NCBI GenBank assembly: GCA_003650445.1
Contig: QMQE01000002.1
Coordinates: 1 to 34,387, forward strand
From: Acidobacteriota bacterium
Lineage (GTDB): Bacteria > Acidobacteriota > Holophagae > Thermotomaculales > Thermotomaculaceae
Reading direction: 5' to 3'
Length of the DNA: 34,387 nt
Shown: positions 1-7,876 of the stretch, piece by piece
Layout of the letters: every line of letters begins with the position of its first letter
How positions within the stretch are numbered: the first letter of the stretch is position 1
Program-made: the position numbers and the translations under genes
Notes under the pieces: generated by a model
Database searches by the model: none
What the model was told of the DNA's origin: nothing
Seen by the model: the letters and a program-made list of their open reading frames with translations, nothing else

Positions 1-451
1 AAGATGCGAGCTTGTTCCCGGTTTTTTTGCCGGGAAGTTCTGCATTCAGCAAAATGAGTTTGAGACCTCGATACGACTTCATCTCCCACTCTGTGAAAGT
101 CTCAGCCGTTGTTTTCCGATAAAAATCCTGAACGTCACAAGCAACTACCTCCACAACTTTTGCCTGTGATCCAAAAAACACCGACCCGATGAATGGCAAT
201 GTTCCCGGTTGTTTGACCCCATACGCGTATCGATATTCTGGAGAATATAACGCAATAAAATTGACCGTGTTGACTTCATCCGGCGGACCCATGATTTTTC
301 TGACCTCTGCCTCAGTCATACCCTTCTTAACTTCCTGCCTGAGCCTGTTGCGCTGTGCAATAAGTCCCGCATCCTGATCCGCACAGACGGGAACTGCAAA
401 ACTGATGGCAACTACGAAAACAAAAACCCTCTGAATATAATTGAGTTTCAT
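1..451 (-). CDS. Secreted BamE/SmpA-like protein, C-terminus cut by window edge
   Basis: An open frame of 150 codons runs from ATG at 451 off the left edge. It starts with a signal peptide (MKLNYIQRVFVFVVAISFAV, cleavage probably near VCA-DQ). About residues 43-58 read KKGMTEAEVRKIMGPPDEV, the helix-turn signature of small BamE/SmpA/OmlA-fold envelope proteins ('kGMtkaeVrallGpPd'). The rest is beta-rich with no lipobox, so it is more likely periplasmic than a lipoprotein. There is no Shine-Dalgarno before the ATG; an extended -10 box ends 6 nt upstream. The fold is a motif-based inference and the exact function is unknown. The C-terminus lies outside the window. Confidence 0.7.
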   Translation of the reverse strand, partial: MKLNYIQRVFVFVVAISFAVPVCADQDAGLIAQRNRLRQEVKKGMTEAEVRKIMGPPDEVNTVNFIALYSPEYRYAYGVKQPGTLPFIGSVFFGSQAKVVEVVACDVQDFYRKTTAETFTEWEMKSYRGLKLILLNAELPGKKTGNKLAS

Positions 452-457
452 GATTTT

Positions 458-463
458 ATGATA
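458..463 (-). promoter_or_regulatory. Extended -10 element for the BamE-like gene
   Basis: On the minus strand TGC-TATCAT (TGn extended -10) lies exactly 6 nt before the ATG at 451. There is no good -35 at 17 nt (TGTTCG) and no Shine-Dalgarno. The spacing would place the transcription start at or next to the ATG. Confidence 0.4.
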
Positions 464-507
464 GCACATAGATAAACCCCCGAACACTTCTCTGTCGCTT
501 CGCTCAG

Positions 508-538
508 TTGGAGTAGGGGTAGGAGTTGGGGTAAGAAA
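508..538. repeat. G-rich hexamer-like array, copy 1
   Basis: A degenerate run of GTAGGG/GTTGGG-type units ending in GTAAGAAA. It shares the 17-mer GTAGGGGTAGGAGTTGG with the array at 22778-22809. Related arrays occur at 1298-1322 (opposite orientation) and 18654-18680. All are intergenic. Confidence 0.7.
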
Positions 539-565
539 AGTCAGGAAATTGTCTGCTTCCATTCT

Positions 566-628
566 TCACTCATCACTCTTCACACATCACAGTGCCGGAG
601 GCACGGCATCACTCATCACCCATCACTA
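566..628. repeat. TCATCAC-type heptamer tract with a GC palindrome
   Basis: Degenerate tandem units of TCACTCATCAC and CCCATCAC surround the palindrome GTGCCGGAGGCAC (592-604). The 15-mer at 586-600 recurs in inverted orientation at 33566-33580. The tract reaches the end of the thioesterase gene; similar words occur at 1114-1130 and 1216-1228. Confidence 0.6.
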
Positions 629-1033
629 CATATTCTTACTGATCGGCTTCTTCTTCCCATTCTTGTCGATGGCGACGTAGGTGAATGCGGCTTCGGTCAC
701 TTTCAGGAATGGGGATTCTCCATCTTCCCGGCGGCCGACGGATTTTACCCATACCTCCAGTTCCAGGGTGATGGAGGTGGTTCCGATCCGAACAACCGAC
801 CCGTAGCAGGCGACAACATCCCCCACCAGTACCGGATGGATGAATTTCATTGAGTTTACCGCCACTGTAACCATTCGGGAGTTGGCAATTTCCTGGGACA
901 TGATCCCGCCTGCAATGTCCATCTGTGACATGATCCAACCGCCGAAGATGTCACCCTTTGAATTCGTGTCTGCCGGCATAGCCAGTGTTCGAAGTATCAA
1001 TTTCCCCCTGGGTCCCGCTGCATTTTCAACCAT
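626..1033 (-). CDS. yciA: Acyl-CoA thioesterase, YciA-type hotdog fold
   Basis: Hydrolyses acyl-CoA thioesters to free acid and CoA in the cytoplasm; YciA-family enzymes have broad specificity. The 135-residue protein is close to E. coli YciA (about 132 aa) over its whole length. Residues 13-42 hold LRTLAMPADTN and GDIFGGWIMSQMDIAG, with the catalytic Asp at D28, followed by the VGDVV and LEVWVK strands. The frame stays open up to 1219, but the ATG at 1033 has a strong AGGAGGAAGGT Shine-Dalgarno. The extra upstream residues are low-complexity repeat DNA, so 1033 is the start. It lies 309 bp downstream of the YihY gene and may be separately transcribed. Identification is strong. Confidence 0.92.
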   Translation of the reverse strand: MVENAAGPRGKLILRTLAMPADTNSKGDIFGGWIMSQMDIAGGIMSQEIANSRMVTVAVNSMKFIHPVLVGDVVACYGSVVRIGTTSITLELEVWVKSVGRREDGESPFLKVTEAAFTYVAIDKNGKKKPISKNM

Positions 1034-1342
1034 ACCTTCCTCCTCTTCTTGCCAATCCTCATCCCCGTGGGCGGCAGAAAGTGCAAGTGAAAGTGCGAGT
1101 GCGTGAAAGAAGGGATTGTCACTCATCACTCTTTCAGAGTGGGCGTTGCGAGTGGGCGTGCGCGACAGAGTAGGGAAAATCAGGGAGTTGGCCTTTCCCG
1201 TCTTTTTCAAACTCGTCACCCATCACTTCTTGTTTCCATTCACTATTCACGCGTCCGTCAGAACGCTTCACCTTTCACCTCTCGTTTCCTTCCTCCTCCT
1301 ACCCCAACCCCAACTCCTACCCGTCTGCGCCGCAGGCGCAGC
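1034..1342. other. 309-bp intergenic region made of degenerate repeats
   Basis: No gene seen. From left to right it holds AGTGCGAGTGCG-like purine/pyrimidine repeats (about 1078-1105 and 1139-1166), TCACTCATCAC words (1114-1130), CCCATCAC (1219-1226), the C-rich complement of the G-rich array (1298-1322) and the palindrome TGCGCC-gca-GGCGCA (1326-1340). The core GCGCCGCAGGCGCA of that palindrome also occurs in both 86-bp repeats at 19819 and 21494. Apparent open frames here are products of the repeat composition. Confidence 0.6.
1298..1322. repeat. G-rich hexamer-like array, inverted copy
   Basis: Reads CCTACCCCAACCCCAACTCC on the plus strand, the complement of the GTAGGAGTTGGGGTTGGGG type of array seen at 508-538 and 22778-22809. 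Confidence 0.6.
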
Positions 1343-2140
1343 CTACATATCTTTCGCCACTTCGGCGCCGAAGAGGTAAATCAAGATGGAATAGTAAATC
1401 CATAGTATCAGCAGAATCAGAGAGCCGATGGAGCCGTAGACCAGCGAGTAGAGTTTGATGGAGACGATGTAAAGGCCAAAGATGTGTTTCAAAATTTCCC
1501 AGAGCATGGTGGCGACAAAGCCGCCGGTCAGCGCCCTTCGAAAAGACATGTGAACGTGGCTCATGTATTTGTAGGACAGGGCGAAAAAGATGGTTTCAAG
1601 AAAAATCTGGCCAAGCAGGATGACTGTGTATTCGTTGACAAAGGGCAGGGTTTCCAGTTTTTTGCTGATGACGAAGAAGGTAGAACCGGAAAAGAAAAGC
1701 ACGAGCAGTACAAAGGCGGTTACCAGAAAGAAGATGAAGGATTTCAGTGTGGCTTTCCAGGTGCTTCGCTCTTCATGGGTTTCAAAGATGATGCTCAGCG
1801 CGTTCTCCATTACCGTGAATACCCGAAACGCGAAATAAAAGACGGCGATGGCACTGATGACAGAAAAAACACGTCCACTGCTGATGATGCTGTCCACGTT
1901 GCCGATTACGGCCTGGGATATGGTTGGAGGAAAGAGTTTCAGGTACTGCTCCAGTTTCAGAAGAGACAGACTTTCCTGAAACAGCATTGTGGACACATAA
2001 ATTAACAGGATAAAGAAAGGGAAAATAGCGAGAAACGCGTAGTAAGACACTGCAGCCGCAAGGGTAAATACGTTCTTCTTATAGAAATTTCTAAATATGT
2101 GGCCTAATTTTTGAAATACCGTCAGCAGGTGTCGGTTCAT
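1343..2140 (-). CDS. yihY: YihY/BrkB-family inner-membrane protein
   Basis: A 265-residue polytopic membrane protein of the YihY/UPF0761 family (once annotated as ribonuclease BN or virulence factor BrkB); the molecular role of the family is unsettled. The N-terminal signature is clear: FYKKNVFTLAAAVSYYAFLA (residues 19-38) leads into the first helix. About six hydrophobic helices follow, and the family motif GSIGSLILLILWIYYS lies at about 236-251 near the C-terminus. It starts with ATG after AAAGGA, 3 nt downstream of the stop of the TonB-family gene, and is the last gene of the five-gene operon. Length is normal for the family. Confidence 0.9.
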   Translation of the reverse strand: MNRHLLTVFQKLGHIFRNFYKKNVFTLAAAVSYYAFLAIFPFFILLIYVSTMLFQESLSLLKLEQYLKLFPPTISQAVIGNVDSIISSGRVFSVISAIAVFYFAFRVFTVMENALSIIFETHEERSTWKATLKSFIFFLVTAFVLLVLFFSGSTFFVISKKLETLPFVNEYTVILLGQIFLETIFFALSYKYMSHVHMSFRRALTGGFVATMLWEILKHIFGLYIVSIKLYSLVYGSIGSLILLILWIYYSILIYLFGAEVAKDM

Positions 2141-2143
2141 CTG

Positions 2144-3034
2144 TCAGTCCTTTGGCCGTTCATTGTAATAGAATGACCACTTCACATGAATTTTATCCTT
2201 CTTGATGAAATGAGGCAAGGGCGGAAATGGATTGGAGTATTTGATGGCAAACTCCGCCGACATGTCCAGGGGGTCCACTCCCGTTTTTTTCAAGATCCCG
2301 ATGTTCTGAATGCTACCGTCTCTCAGGATGTCGAATTCAATAACAACACTGCCCTTGAGGTAGAGGTTCCGCGCTACTTCCGGTACTTTCCAGTTGGACC
2401 GTACAATCTGTTGTACTTTTTTTGCGTAGGGGCCAAGGTCAAAGCCTTGAGTATCAATGGAAAAATTGCCCGGTATGACCAGACCGCCATTTTGGCTATC
2501 GTAAATTTCAGGGTCTGTGACAGAGAACATGCGGCTTAAATCCACCAGTGGCTTTGCTTTGCTGGCTCTTCCGCTTTTCCCTTCAGCCTGCTGTTTTCCG
2601 GCAGCACCGGCCTGTTCCAGTCCGGTTTCTCCCCGTTCCTGTTTTCTTGTGGCTTTTTCTCCTTTTGATAACCGGTCCGCCTGAGTGGGCTTTTGCTTCA
2701 TTTCCCTCTGGTTTATTTTCATGGCTTTATGCATGACCACGGATGATGTGTTTCCTTTGGATAGTGCTTTCAAGGAAGGCGCCCCGCTGCCCCCGGCAGC
2801 CTTCCGGCTGATGTCTGAATATAATCTGGCATCTGAATTAGGTGTTTCTTTATCGTCAGGCAGGTCCACGAAGGTGAATTTGATGGATTTGTTCTTTTTC
2901 GCACTGGCCTGGAGGTTCGGCTGAAATTCCACCCGCATGGCCCGAAACATGGTCTTGTCTGCGGTAACAAAGAATATTAAAAGCACAATGATGGCCATGA
3001 AAAAGGCCTCAGTCAGAGAAATTTCCCGCTTCAC
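2144..3034 (-). CDS. TonB-family protein with single N-terminal anchor
   Basis: A 296-residue envelope protein. Residues 8-25 are one transmembrane helix, 40-185 a hydrophilic Lys/Gln/Gly-rich linker, and about 200-290 a TonB C-terminal domain (YAKKVQQIVRSNWKVP, then GSVVIEFDILRDGSIQNI and NPFPPLP). TonB domains contact outer-membrane transporters or other envelope partners. The linker is not the usual Pro-Glu/Pro-Lys rod and no exbB/exbD genes are nearby, so it may be a TonB-like structural protein. The start is GTG, overlapping the stop of the upstream serine hydrolase by 4 nt (GTGA), with GGAG 8 nt upstream. Translational coupling with both neighbours is likely. Confidence 0.82.
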   Translation of the reverse strand: MKREISLTEAFFMAIIVLLIFFVTADKTMFRAMRVEFQPNLQASAKKNKSIKFTFVDLPDDKETPNSDARLYSDISRKAAGGSGAPSLKALSKGNTSSVVMHKAMKINQREMKQKPTQADRLSKGEKATRKQERGETGLEQAGAAGKQQAEGKSGRASKAKPLVDLSRMFSVTDPEIYDSQNGGLVIPGNFSIDTQGFDLGPYAKKVQQIVRSNWKVPEVARNLYLKGSVVIEFDILRDGSIQNIGILKKTGVDPLDMSAEFAIKYSNPFPPLPHFIKKDKIHVKWSFYYNERPKD

Positions 3035-3948
3035 GCAAACATCTCCATGGCAGCCCGGAATATCTTATGGCGCACCGCACTGAAATCCCCGGACGGGACG
3101 ACAGGATGCACACGGTTACTCAAAAAGGCCACCGCTGTCCGTCGGTTATTGGAGACCGCAATACCGGTTCCGGTAAAACCCAGATGATAGTGGTACCCCC
3201 CCCCTTGCATCAGGGGCAGAAAGGCATCCTCCATGCCAGATAGTGCCTGTAACAGTGCCATTGCCCCATTCGCCGTGGCAAAAAGTCCGGCATTCCCGGA
3301 AATCCCCCCATCGGAAAAGGCGTTGAGGTCGTGGGTTTCCCCGTGGATGTCCCGGCCCAGCCGAAAGTGGGACGGGTCTGGTGTTTTCACAAATTCCTCC
3401 GACAGTTTTAGTTCAAATTGATTTCCATGCTCAGTGGGGGCCACGTCCGGCCTTGGGCCGGGGTTGATCTCACAACCGGGAAAGCCCCGCAGGAATTCTC
3501 TCACAATTTCCGAAAAACGGGTCCCCACTGCCTTTTCCACCGCACGGGACAGGAGTATGTACCCGAGGCAGGAGTATGTCGGTGTTTCAGCATTTCCCAC
3601 CGCATCAAGTCCCCGCTGACGGATGGAATCCAGATAGCTTTCCCTGAACAAATAGAGGGGAAGCCAGGGTTTCAGGCCTGCGCGGTGGCCCAGCAGTTCA
3701 ATCAATGAGGCCTGGATTCCAGCCTCCGGCAATATGTCCATCAGTGGAAGTTCCAGTCTCCCGAGACTTTTTTGAACAAGGGGAAAGGTGACGAGGGGCT
3801 TGGTCAGAGATGCCGTATCGTAAACCAGGTCAGGGCCTTCCAGCGGGAACCGTTCAAAGAACACAGATTTCCCGTCCCGGTAAACCCGACAGTCAAAGGA
3901 CGGCACAAGTGATTGTTCAACAAGCTCCTTTAAAATTCGGTGAAGCAT
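3031..3948 (-). CDS. Serine hydrolase of the beta-lactamase / penicillin-binding fold
   Basis: A 305-residue protein of the class C beta-lactamase-like superfamily (esterases, D-aminopeptidases, PBP-like hydrolases). The nucleophile motif SxxK is S47-L-T-K50. The second motif appears as Y125-S-C (TYSCLGY), with Cys where many family members have Asn. LGHRAGLKPW (86-95) matches the 'HtSGL' segment, and HLGFTGTG near the C-terminus matches the HTG-like third motif. There is no signal peptide, so it is probably cytoplasmic. It overlaps the upstream oxidoreductase by 19 nt and the downstream TonB gene by 4 nt. The substrate is unknown; the operon context hints at envelope or peptide metabolism. 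Confidence 0.82.
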   Translation of the reverse strand: MLHRILKELVEQSLVPSFDCRVYRDGKSVFFERFPLEGPDLVYDTASLTKPLVTFPLVQKSLGRLELPLMDILPEAGIQASLIELLGHRAGLKPWLPLYLFRESYLDSIRQRGLDAVGNAETPTYSCLGYILLSRAVEKAVGTRFSEIVREFLRGFPGCEINPGPRPDVAPTEHGNQFELKLSEEFVKTPDPSHFRLGRDIHGETHDLNAFSDGGISGNAGLFATANGAMALLQALSGMEDAFLPLMQGGGYHYHLGFTGTGIAVSNNRRTAVAFLSNRVHPVVPSGDFSAVRHKIFRAAMEMFA

Positions 3949-4874
3949 TTCCCGGAGGCAGCCATTTCTGAAACAACTTTGGTGTAGAGCAGCGCTTTCA
4001 ACCCGTCTTCCCCGGAAACTTCAACCGGCCGATTCGAGATGATACTATCCAGAAAAGAGCCGATTTCTGCTTCCAGCTGATCCCGGTCCGTCACCGGCAG
4101 TGGGTGGTTCACCATTGAGCTGTCTCTGAAAAACATTTTTTTCAGTTTCCGGTTGTTCAGGTCGGCACTGTAATAGGTGTTTTCTTCCCCGTCAAAAACC
4201 CGCAAGCTCCGCTCCCGCTCCGATGCCACCCGACTGACGTTCAATTCGGCAATGCAACCGGATTCCAGTTCCACCATGGCAAAGGCAATGTCGGTTTTGT
4301 CTGTCACAACTTTCGTACCCTTCACGGTAATCCGTCTTACCGGGGAATTGTCCAGTGCAAACACCAGATCCATGTCGTGAATCATCAAATCCAGCACCAC
4401 GTCAATGTCCGTACTCCTCCCGGTAAAGGGGGAATAGCGATTGGCCCGGATCATCCATGGGGTTTTAACGTTCTCCTTCAGGGCTGTGAAGGCCCGGTTG
4501 AACCGCTCAATATGCCCGACCTGAAGCTTAACATCACGCTGGCCTGCCATTTCAATGAGCTGTTCCGCCTCATCCACATTGTCTGTGATGGGTTTTTCAA
4601 TCATCACGTGGATTCCATTTTCGATGAAAAACCGGGCCACATCAAAATGATAAACTGTCGGAGTGGCAATGGTCACCGCCTCTACTTCGCCGACAACCCG
4701 GCGAAAATCCCGAACATACGGTACCTTGTATTTTGCCGCAATCTCCCGGCCCCGTTCCTCATCCACATCCACAACACATACGAATTCACAATTTCTTAAT
4801 ACGCTCATCACACGGGCATGGAAACCGCCGAGATGGCCGCTCCCGATTACGGCTGCTTTAATTTTTTTTGTCAT
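3930..4874 (-). CDS. Gfo/Idh/MocA-family NAD(P)-dependent oxidoreductase
   Basis: A 314-residue sugar-type dehydrogenase. The Rossmann nucleotide loop is GSGHLG (11-16), the family motif EKP is at 93-95, GHIERFNRA at 120-128, and DLMIHDMDL (162-170) carries the probable catalytic His166. The last two segments resemble oxidoreductases found in lipid A gene clusters, such as UDP-GlcNAc 3-dehydrogenases, but no lpx gene is in view, so the substrate stays open. An ATG at 4889 also exists. The ATG at 4874 has GGAGAG 7 nt upstream and starts right at the conserved strand, so it is preferred. It overlaps the end of the S9 peptidase by 17 nt, which indicates coupled translation. Confidence 0.85.
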   Translation of the reverse strand: MTKKIKAAVIGSGHLGGFHARVMSVLRNCEFVCVVDVDEERGREIAAKYKVPYVRDFRRVVGEVEAVTIATPTVYHFDVARFFIENGIHVMIEKPITDNVDEAEQLIEMAGQRDVKLQVGHIERFNRAFTALKENVKTPWMIRANRYSPFTGRSTDIDVVLDLMIHDMDLVFALDNSPVRRITVKGTKVVTDKTDIAFAMVELESGCIAELNVSRVASERERSLRVFDGEENTYYSADLNNRKLKKMFFRDSSMVNHPLPVTDRDQLEAEIGSFLDSIISNRPVEVSGEDGLKALLYTKVVSEMAASGKCFTEF

Positions 4875-7290
4875 GGGCTTTCTCTCCATAGAAAAAATAG
4901 TCCTTGAATGGTTTATGCTCGGGCTTCAATTCTGTCTCTTTCACAAGGTAATTCCAGTGGCCCGGTTCATTTTTCAAGTAATTATCAAACCAGGCCATCA
5001 CAAATTCCTCCTGGGCAATCCAGTTGGAAAACTTTCCTTTCATTCCGTGATTTTCCCCGAAAAACCGAACATAGGCTGTTTTCTTCCCCAGCACGTTTAA
5101 CGCTGTAAACATCTGGTCTGATTCTACAATCGGCACGTTTGTATCCGCATCCCCGTGCATCAGCAGCAGGGGTGTCTTCACCTTGTCCGCATTAAAAAGC
5201 GGGGACTTGTCCACATACACCTCCCTTGCGTTCCAGGGATAAGAACCCGCCAACGCCGTCATTCCATAGAGGTAGCCCCAGTAACCGCCGCCCCAGTAGG
5301 AGGTGATATTGCTGATACCGTACTCCGAAATCAAGGCCTTGAACAAGGTCGTTTTTGTCGCCAGTGACATGGCAAGAAATCCGCCGTAACTGCCGCTGTA
5401 GGCACCCATACGCGCCCCGTCAACCGAGGGCTCATGCTTCGCGGTGTACGCCGCCGCTTCAATGAGATCAGCTGCGGATTTATCCCCCCATTCGTTGACA
5501 TGTTCAGCGGCAAATTTTTCGCCACGGCCCACCGCGCCCCTGGGGGTGGTCAGCAGAACGAAGTAGCCGTTTCCGGACAGCCACTGGAAAGTCGGATGGA
5601 ACACCGGGCCGCAGGGCACCACACCGCCGTAGTAAAACACAATGAGGGGATAGGTTTTGCCGGGTTCAAAGTTGGCCGGATATACGAGGGAATTGTGAAT
5701 TCTGTATCCATTCTTTGACTTAAATGTGAACTCTTTGAATGGAGACAATGCCCCTTTTTCCTGCCTGTTATTCTGAAAATCTACAATCTCCTTTTCTCCA
5801 AGGAAAAGGGCCGGATAGCGGTCAATGGCGGAAGACATGAACAGCGTTCCCCCTGCGGTGGGACAAAACCCGTTCACCACGCCCCCCGGAATGTCCACTC
5901 TGGAAACCTCGCCATCTTTGTAGCGGAAAACCGCGCCCTTTCCGTCCAGTGTGGCAATGAACATCAGCTCCCCCGGACTCACTGTCTGAAGCGTATCAGA
6001 GGTCTGGCGTGTGTAGATAATATCGATGCCGGGACTGAACGTGGCATCCGATGTTACACAGTGGATTTCACCACTTGTCATATCCAGTGTAAACAGTGCT
6101 TTATCATAGTAGTTGGTCTGTTGGCCCTCCCGGTACGGCCGCCGCTGGGAAACAAAAATCACGGTTTTGTCATCGAGATATTTCACCTCATCAAAACTGC
6201 GGCTGTAGGCGCCAACCTGTTGAGCCTCCAGTGTTTCCAGATTCAAGTCCATAACCTTGAATGATGACCACGGGTAGCGTTCAATATCATCAGAGAGGGA
6301 GAGTACCGCGTGTTTCCCCCGGACATCATAGGCAGAAATGGACACCGGCCCGTAGAGTTTCCGAAGTACAACGCCGTCTGTGGACAGTGAGAAAAAGAAA
6401 GATTTGCTCAACCAGGACGGCCGCTTCTGTTCCATCCGGGTCCAGAGGGAATACTCCCCTTTTTTCTTCTCCTTGAATGTGTCCCGGACAATAAAATATA
6501 GAAATCGGCCGTCTTCTGACACGGTAAGTCCGGAAACCGGTTTGTCCATCAACCGGACGAGGTGTCGTTCCATGGAATCCGGATTCAGCACCATGATTTT
6601 TTTGCCCGTAACATAGTAAAGCCACTTATTGTCTCCGGAAAATACCGGTTGCCCGGCATCCTCAATTTCATGGCTTTGAATCTCTTTTTTGTCCAGTTGA
6701 ATCACGTCCAGAGAACGCATTCGTTTCCCCTTTTTGTCCCGCCTGGACACTGTCACTGCTGCAAAGTGCCCGTTCCGGCTGGCGGTAAAAAACCCCGGAC
6801 TCACCAATTTCGTGTAATCCAGGTGGGAAAACGGGCGATCCGGTGTCAATTTTACAGTCGCGTCCAGGCCGTCAAGTGTTACCGGAACAACACCATCAGT
6901 GGCCGGTTTTCCCTTCAACAGCATGCTGACTTTGTGTCCTCCGGTTTCAAACACCAGCGGCGTATCCGCCTTCACCGGCTTGTCATCAAGAAACAACAGG
7001 GCCTGTACACCTTTCTCGACCTTGAAAGAAGCTGTTTGAAAGCGCGGAACATTCAGATAACAGACCACAGCCACTGTTCCCTCTCCTGAAAGAACGACCG
7101 TGTCCGTTTTTTCAAATACAACATCGGAGGTGAACTCCGGCAATTTATCCCCGGCTTTCGGGAAAATCCCGGTGAGCATGGTCACGCCTGGCGCCAGTTT
7201 CGCCGTCAACACCGGTTTCAATGCCAGTGTTGCCGGGCGAACGGGAAGCACGAAGATAAGAAAACATCCGATTAACCAGAATCGTTTCAT
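4858..7290 (-). CDS. Secreted S9 (prolyl oligopeptidase-like) peptidase
   Basis: An 810-residue serine peptidase. Residues 1-22 form a signal peptide, so it acts in the periplasm or outside. About 25-150 are beta-rich, 150-520 look like the WD40/TolB-like propeller of S9 enzymes, and 540-800 are the alpha/beta hydrolase domain. The triad can be placed: S634 in GSYGGF, D716 in GDADTNVP and H748 in GENHGM. Family members release dipeptides or cleave short peptides. The length suits an S9 enzyme with an added N-terminal domain. The start has AAGGAG 5 nt before ATG. It is the first gene of the operon running down to 1343 and a promoter candidate lies at 7324-7352. Confidence 0.92.
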   Translation of the reverse strand: MKRFWLIGCFLIFVLPVRPATLALKPVLTAKLAPGVTMLTGIFPKAGDKLPEFTSDVVFEKTDTVVLSGEGTVAVVCYLNVPRFQTASFKVEKGVQALLFLDDKPVKADTPLVFETGGHKVSMLLKGKPATDGVVPVTLDGLDATVKLTPDRPFSHLDYTKLVSPGFFTASRNGHFAAVTVSRRDKKGKRMRSLDVIQLDKKEIQSHEIEDAGQPVFSGDNKWLYYVTGKKIMVLNPDSMERHLVRLMDKPVSGLTVSEDGRFLYFIVRDTFKEKKKGEYSLWTRMEQKRPSWLSKSFFFSLSTDGVVLRKLYGPVSISAYDVRGKHAVLSLSDDIERYPWSSFKVMDLNLETLEAQQVGAYSRSFDEVKYLDDKTVIFVSQRRPYREGQQTNYYDKALFTLDMTSGEIHCVTSDATFSPGIDIIYTRQTSDTLQTVSPGELMFIATLDGKGAVFRYKDGEVSRVDIPGGVVNGFCPTAGGTLFMSSAIDRYPALFLGEKEIVDFQNNRQEKGALSPFKEFTFKSKNGYRIHNSLVYPANFEPGKTYPLIVFYYGGVVPCGPVFHPTFQWLSGNGYFVLLTTPRGAVGRGEKFAAEHVNEWGDKSAADLIEAAAYTAKHEPSVDGARMGAYSGSYGGFLAMSLATKTTLFKALISEYGISNITSYWGGGYWGYLYGMTALAGSYPWNAREVYVDKSPLFNADKVKTPLLLMHGDADTNVPIVESDQMFTALNVLGKKTAYVRFFGENHGMKGKFSNWIAQEEFVMAWFDNYLKNEPGHWNYLVKETELKPEHKPFKDYFFYGEKAHDKKN

Positions 7291-7323
7291 AATAACTCCT
7301 TAAATCTATTTCTGTTCCCGCCC

Positions 7324-7352
7324 ATTGTCCCAGATTCTGTGCAGAAAAGCAA
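7324..7352 (-). promoter_or_regulatory. Probable sigma70-type promoter of the S9 peptidase operon
   Basis: On the minus strand TTGCTT (7347-7352), a 17-nt spacer and GACAAT (7324-7329) lie 34 nt before the ATG at 7290. Both boxes are imperfect but the spacing is ideal. Confidence 0.4.
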
Positions 7353-7488
7353 GTTTAAGTAGAAGGAAAGGCTAAGGTTAAGTTCAGAAAATACAGGGGA
7401 TGGGTAATTCCCCCATTCCCGCGCACAAACACCTTCGCCCATGCTCTTCGCCGAAAAATGGATAGGGTTAACAGGATAGGCGTAAATT

Positions 7489-7686
7489 TTATTTCGGGTC
7501 GAATCCAAGGAGAAGTATGTTGTGGAAATAAAGCCAGATCATGGTGGCCAACCCCGAGTACAAAACGCCGACAGCAATGATTTTCACACACACCTTGTAC
7601 CACGGCATATCCTCCCGGCCCTTAAAAAGAACCTCAAATGCCCGCATAAACACATAGGCACTGATTGTAAAAAATGTATATCCCAT
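7489..7686 (-). CDS. Small two-helix membrane protein, unknown function
   Basis: A 65-residue protein beginning MGYTFFTISAYVFMRAFEVL. It has two hydrophobic stretches (about 3-21 and 35-55) separated by a charged turn FKGREDMPWYK. I do not recognise a family. The start at 7686 is chosen because AGGAGG lies 8 nt upstream; the same frame extends upstream without a better start. A strong promoter at 7762-7791 points at it, so it is probably expressed alone, divergently from the methyltransferase gene. Confidence 0.65.
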   Translation of the reverse strand: MGYTFFTISAYVFMRAFEVLFKGREDMPWYKVCVKIIAVGVLYSGLATMIWLYFHNILLLGFDPK

Positions 7687-7761
7687 GTTCCCATCCTCCT
7701 TTTCAGCCACACCGCACAGGCGAAAATGGCGTCCCCGATTTTGCAGACTTCCTGTTTTTTG

Positions 7762-7791
7762 AGTATAGACGCCGCACTTATCCAGTGTCAA
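7762..7791 (-). promoter_or_regulatory. Sigma70-type promoter for the 65-aa membrane protein
   Basis: On the minus strand a perfect TTGACA (7786-7791), an 18-nt spacer and TATACT (7762-7767). The predicted leader to the ATG at 7686 is about 70 nt. It is arranged back to back with the plus-strand promoter at 7798-7826; only 6 nt separate the two -35 boxes. Confidence 0.7.
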
Positions 7792-7797
7792 GAAAGT

Positions 7798-7826
7798 TTG
7801 TTACGGGAATCCGGATGCAGTATACT
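7798..7826 (+). promoter_or_regulatory. Sigma70-type promoter for the methyltransferase/beta-lactamase-fold pair
   Basis: TTGTTA (7798-7803), a 17-nt spacer and TATACT (7821-7826), about 50 nt before the chosen ATG at 7877. It carries the same -10 hexamer as the divergent promoter next to it. Confidence 0.6.
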
Positions 7827-7876
7827 GTCTGTGAGAATCCAGGTTCACATGGGCCGTGGCCGAAACGGAGGATATA

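Noticed and set aside
566..628. Possible CRISPR array in the TCATCAC repeats
   Set aside because: Units are 7-11 bp, degenerate and contiguous, without spacers; no cas gene is present.
1034..1219. N-terminal extension of the thioesterase frame
   Set aside because: The extra residues come from low-complexity repeats; the ATG at 1033 has a strong Shine-Dalgarno and matches the family length.
1103..1405. Overlapping plus-strand frames with a Pro-Thr repeat
   Set aside because: They translate the C-rich array and palindrome; they have no coding character and run into the YihY gene.
7287..7603. Small minus-strand frames between the S9 peptidase and the 65-aa gene
   Set aside because: They overlap the operon promoter and the end of the 65-aa gene and have no ribosome site or motif.
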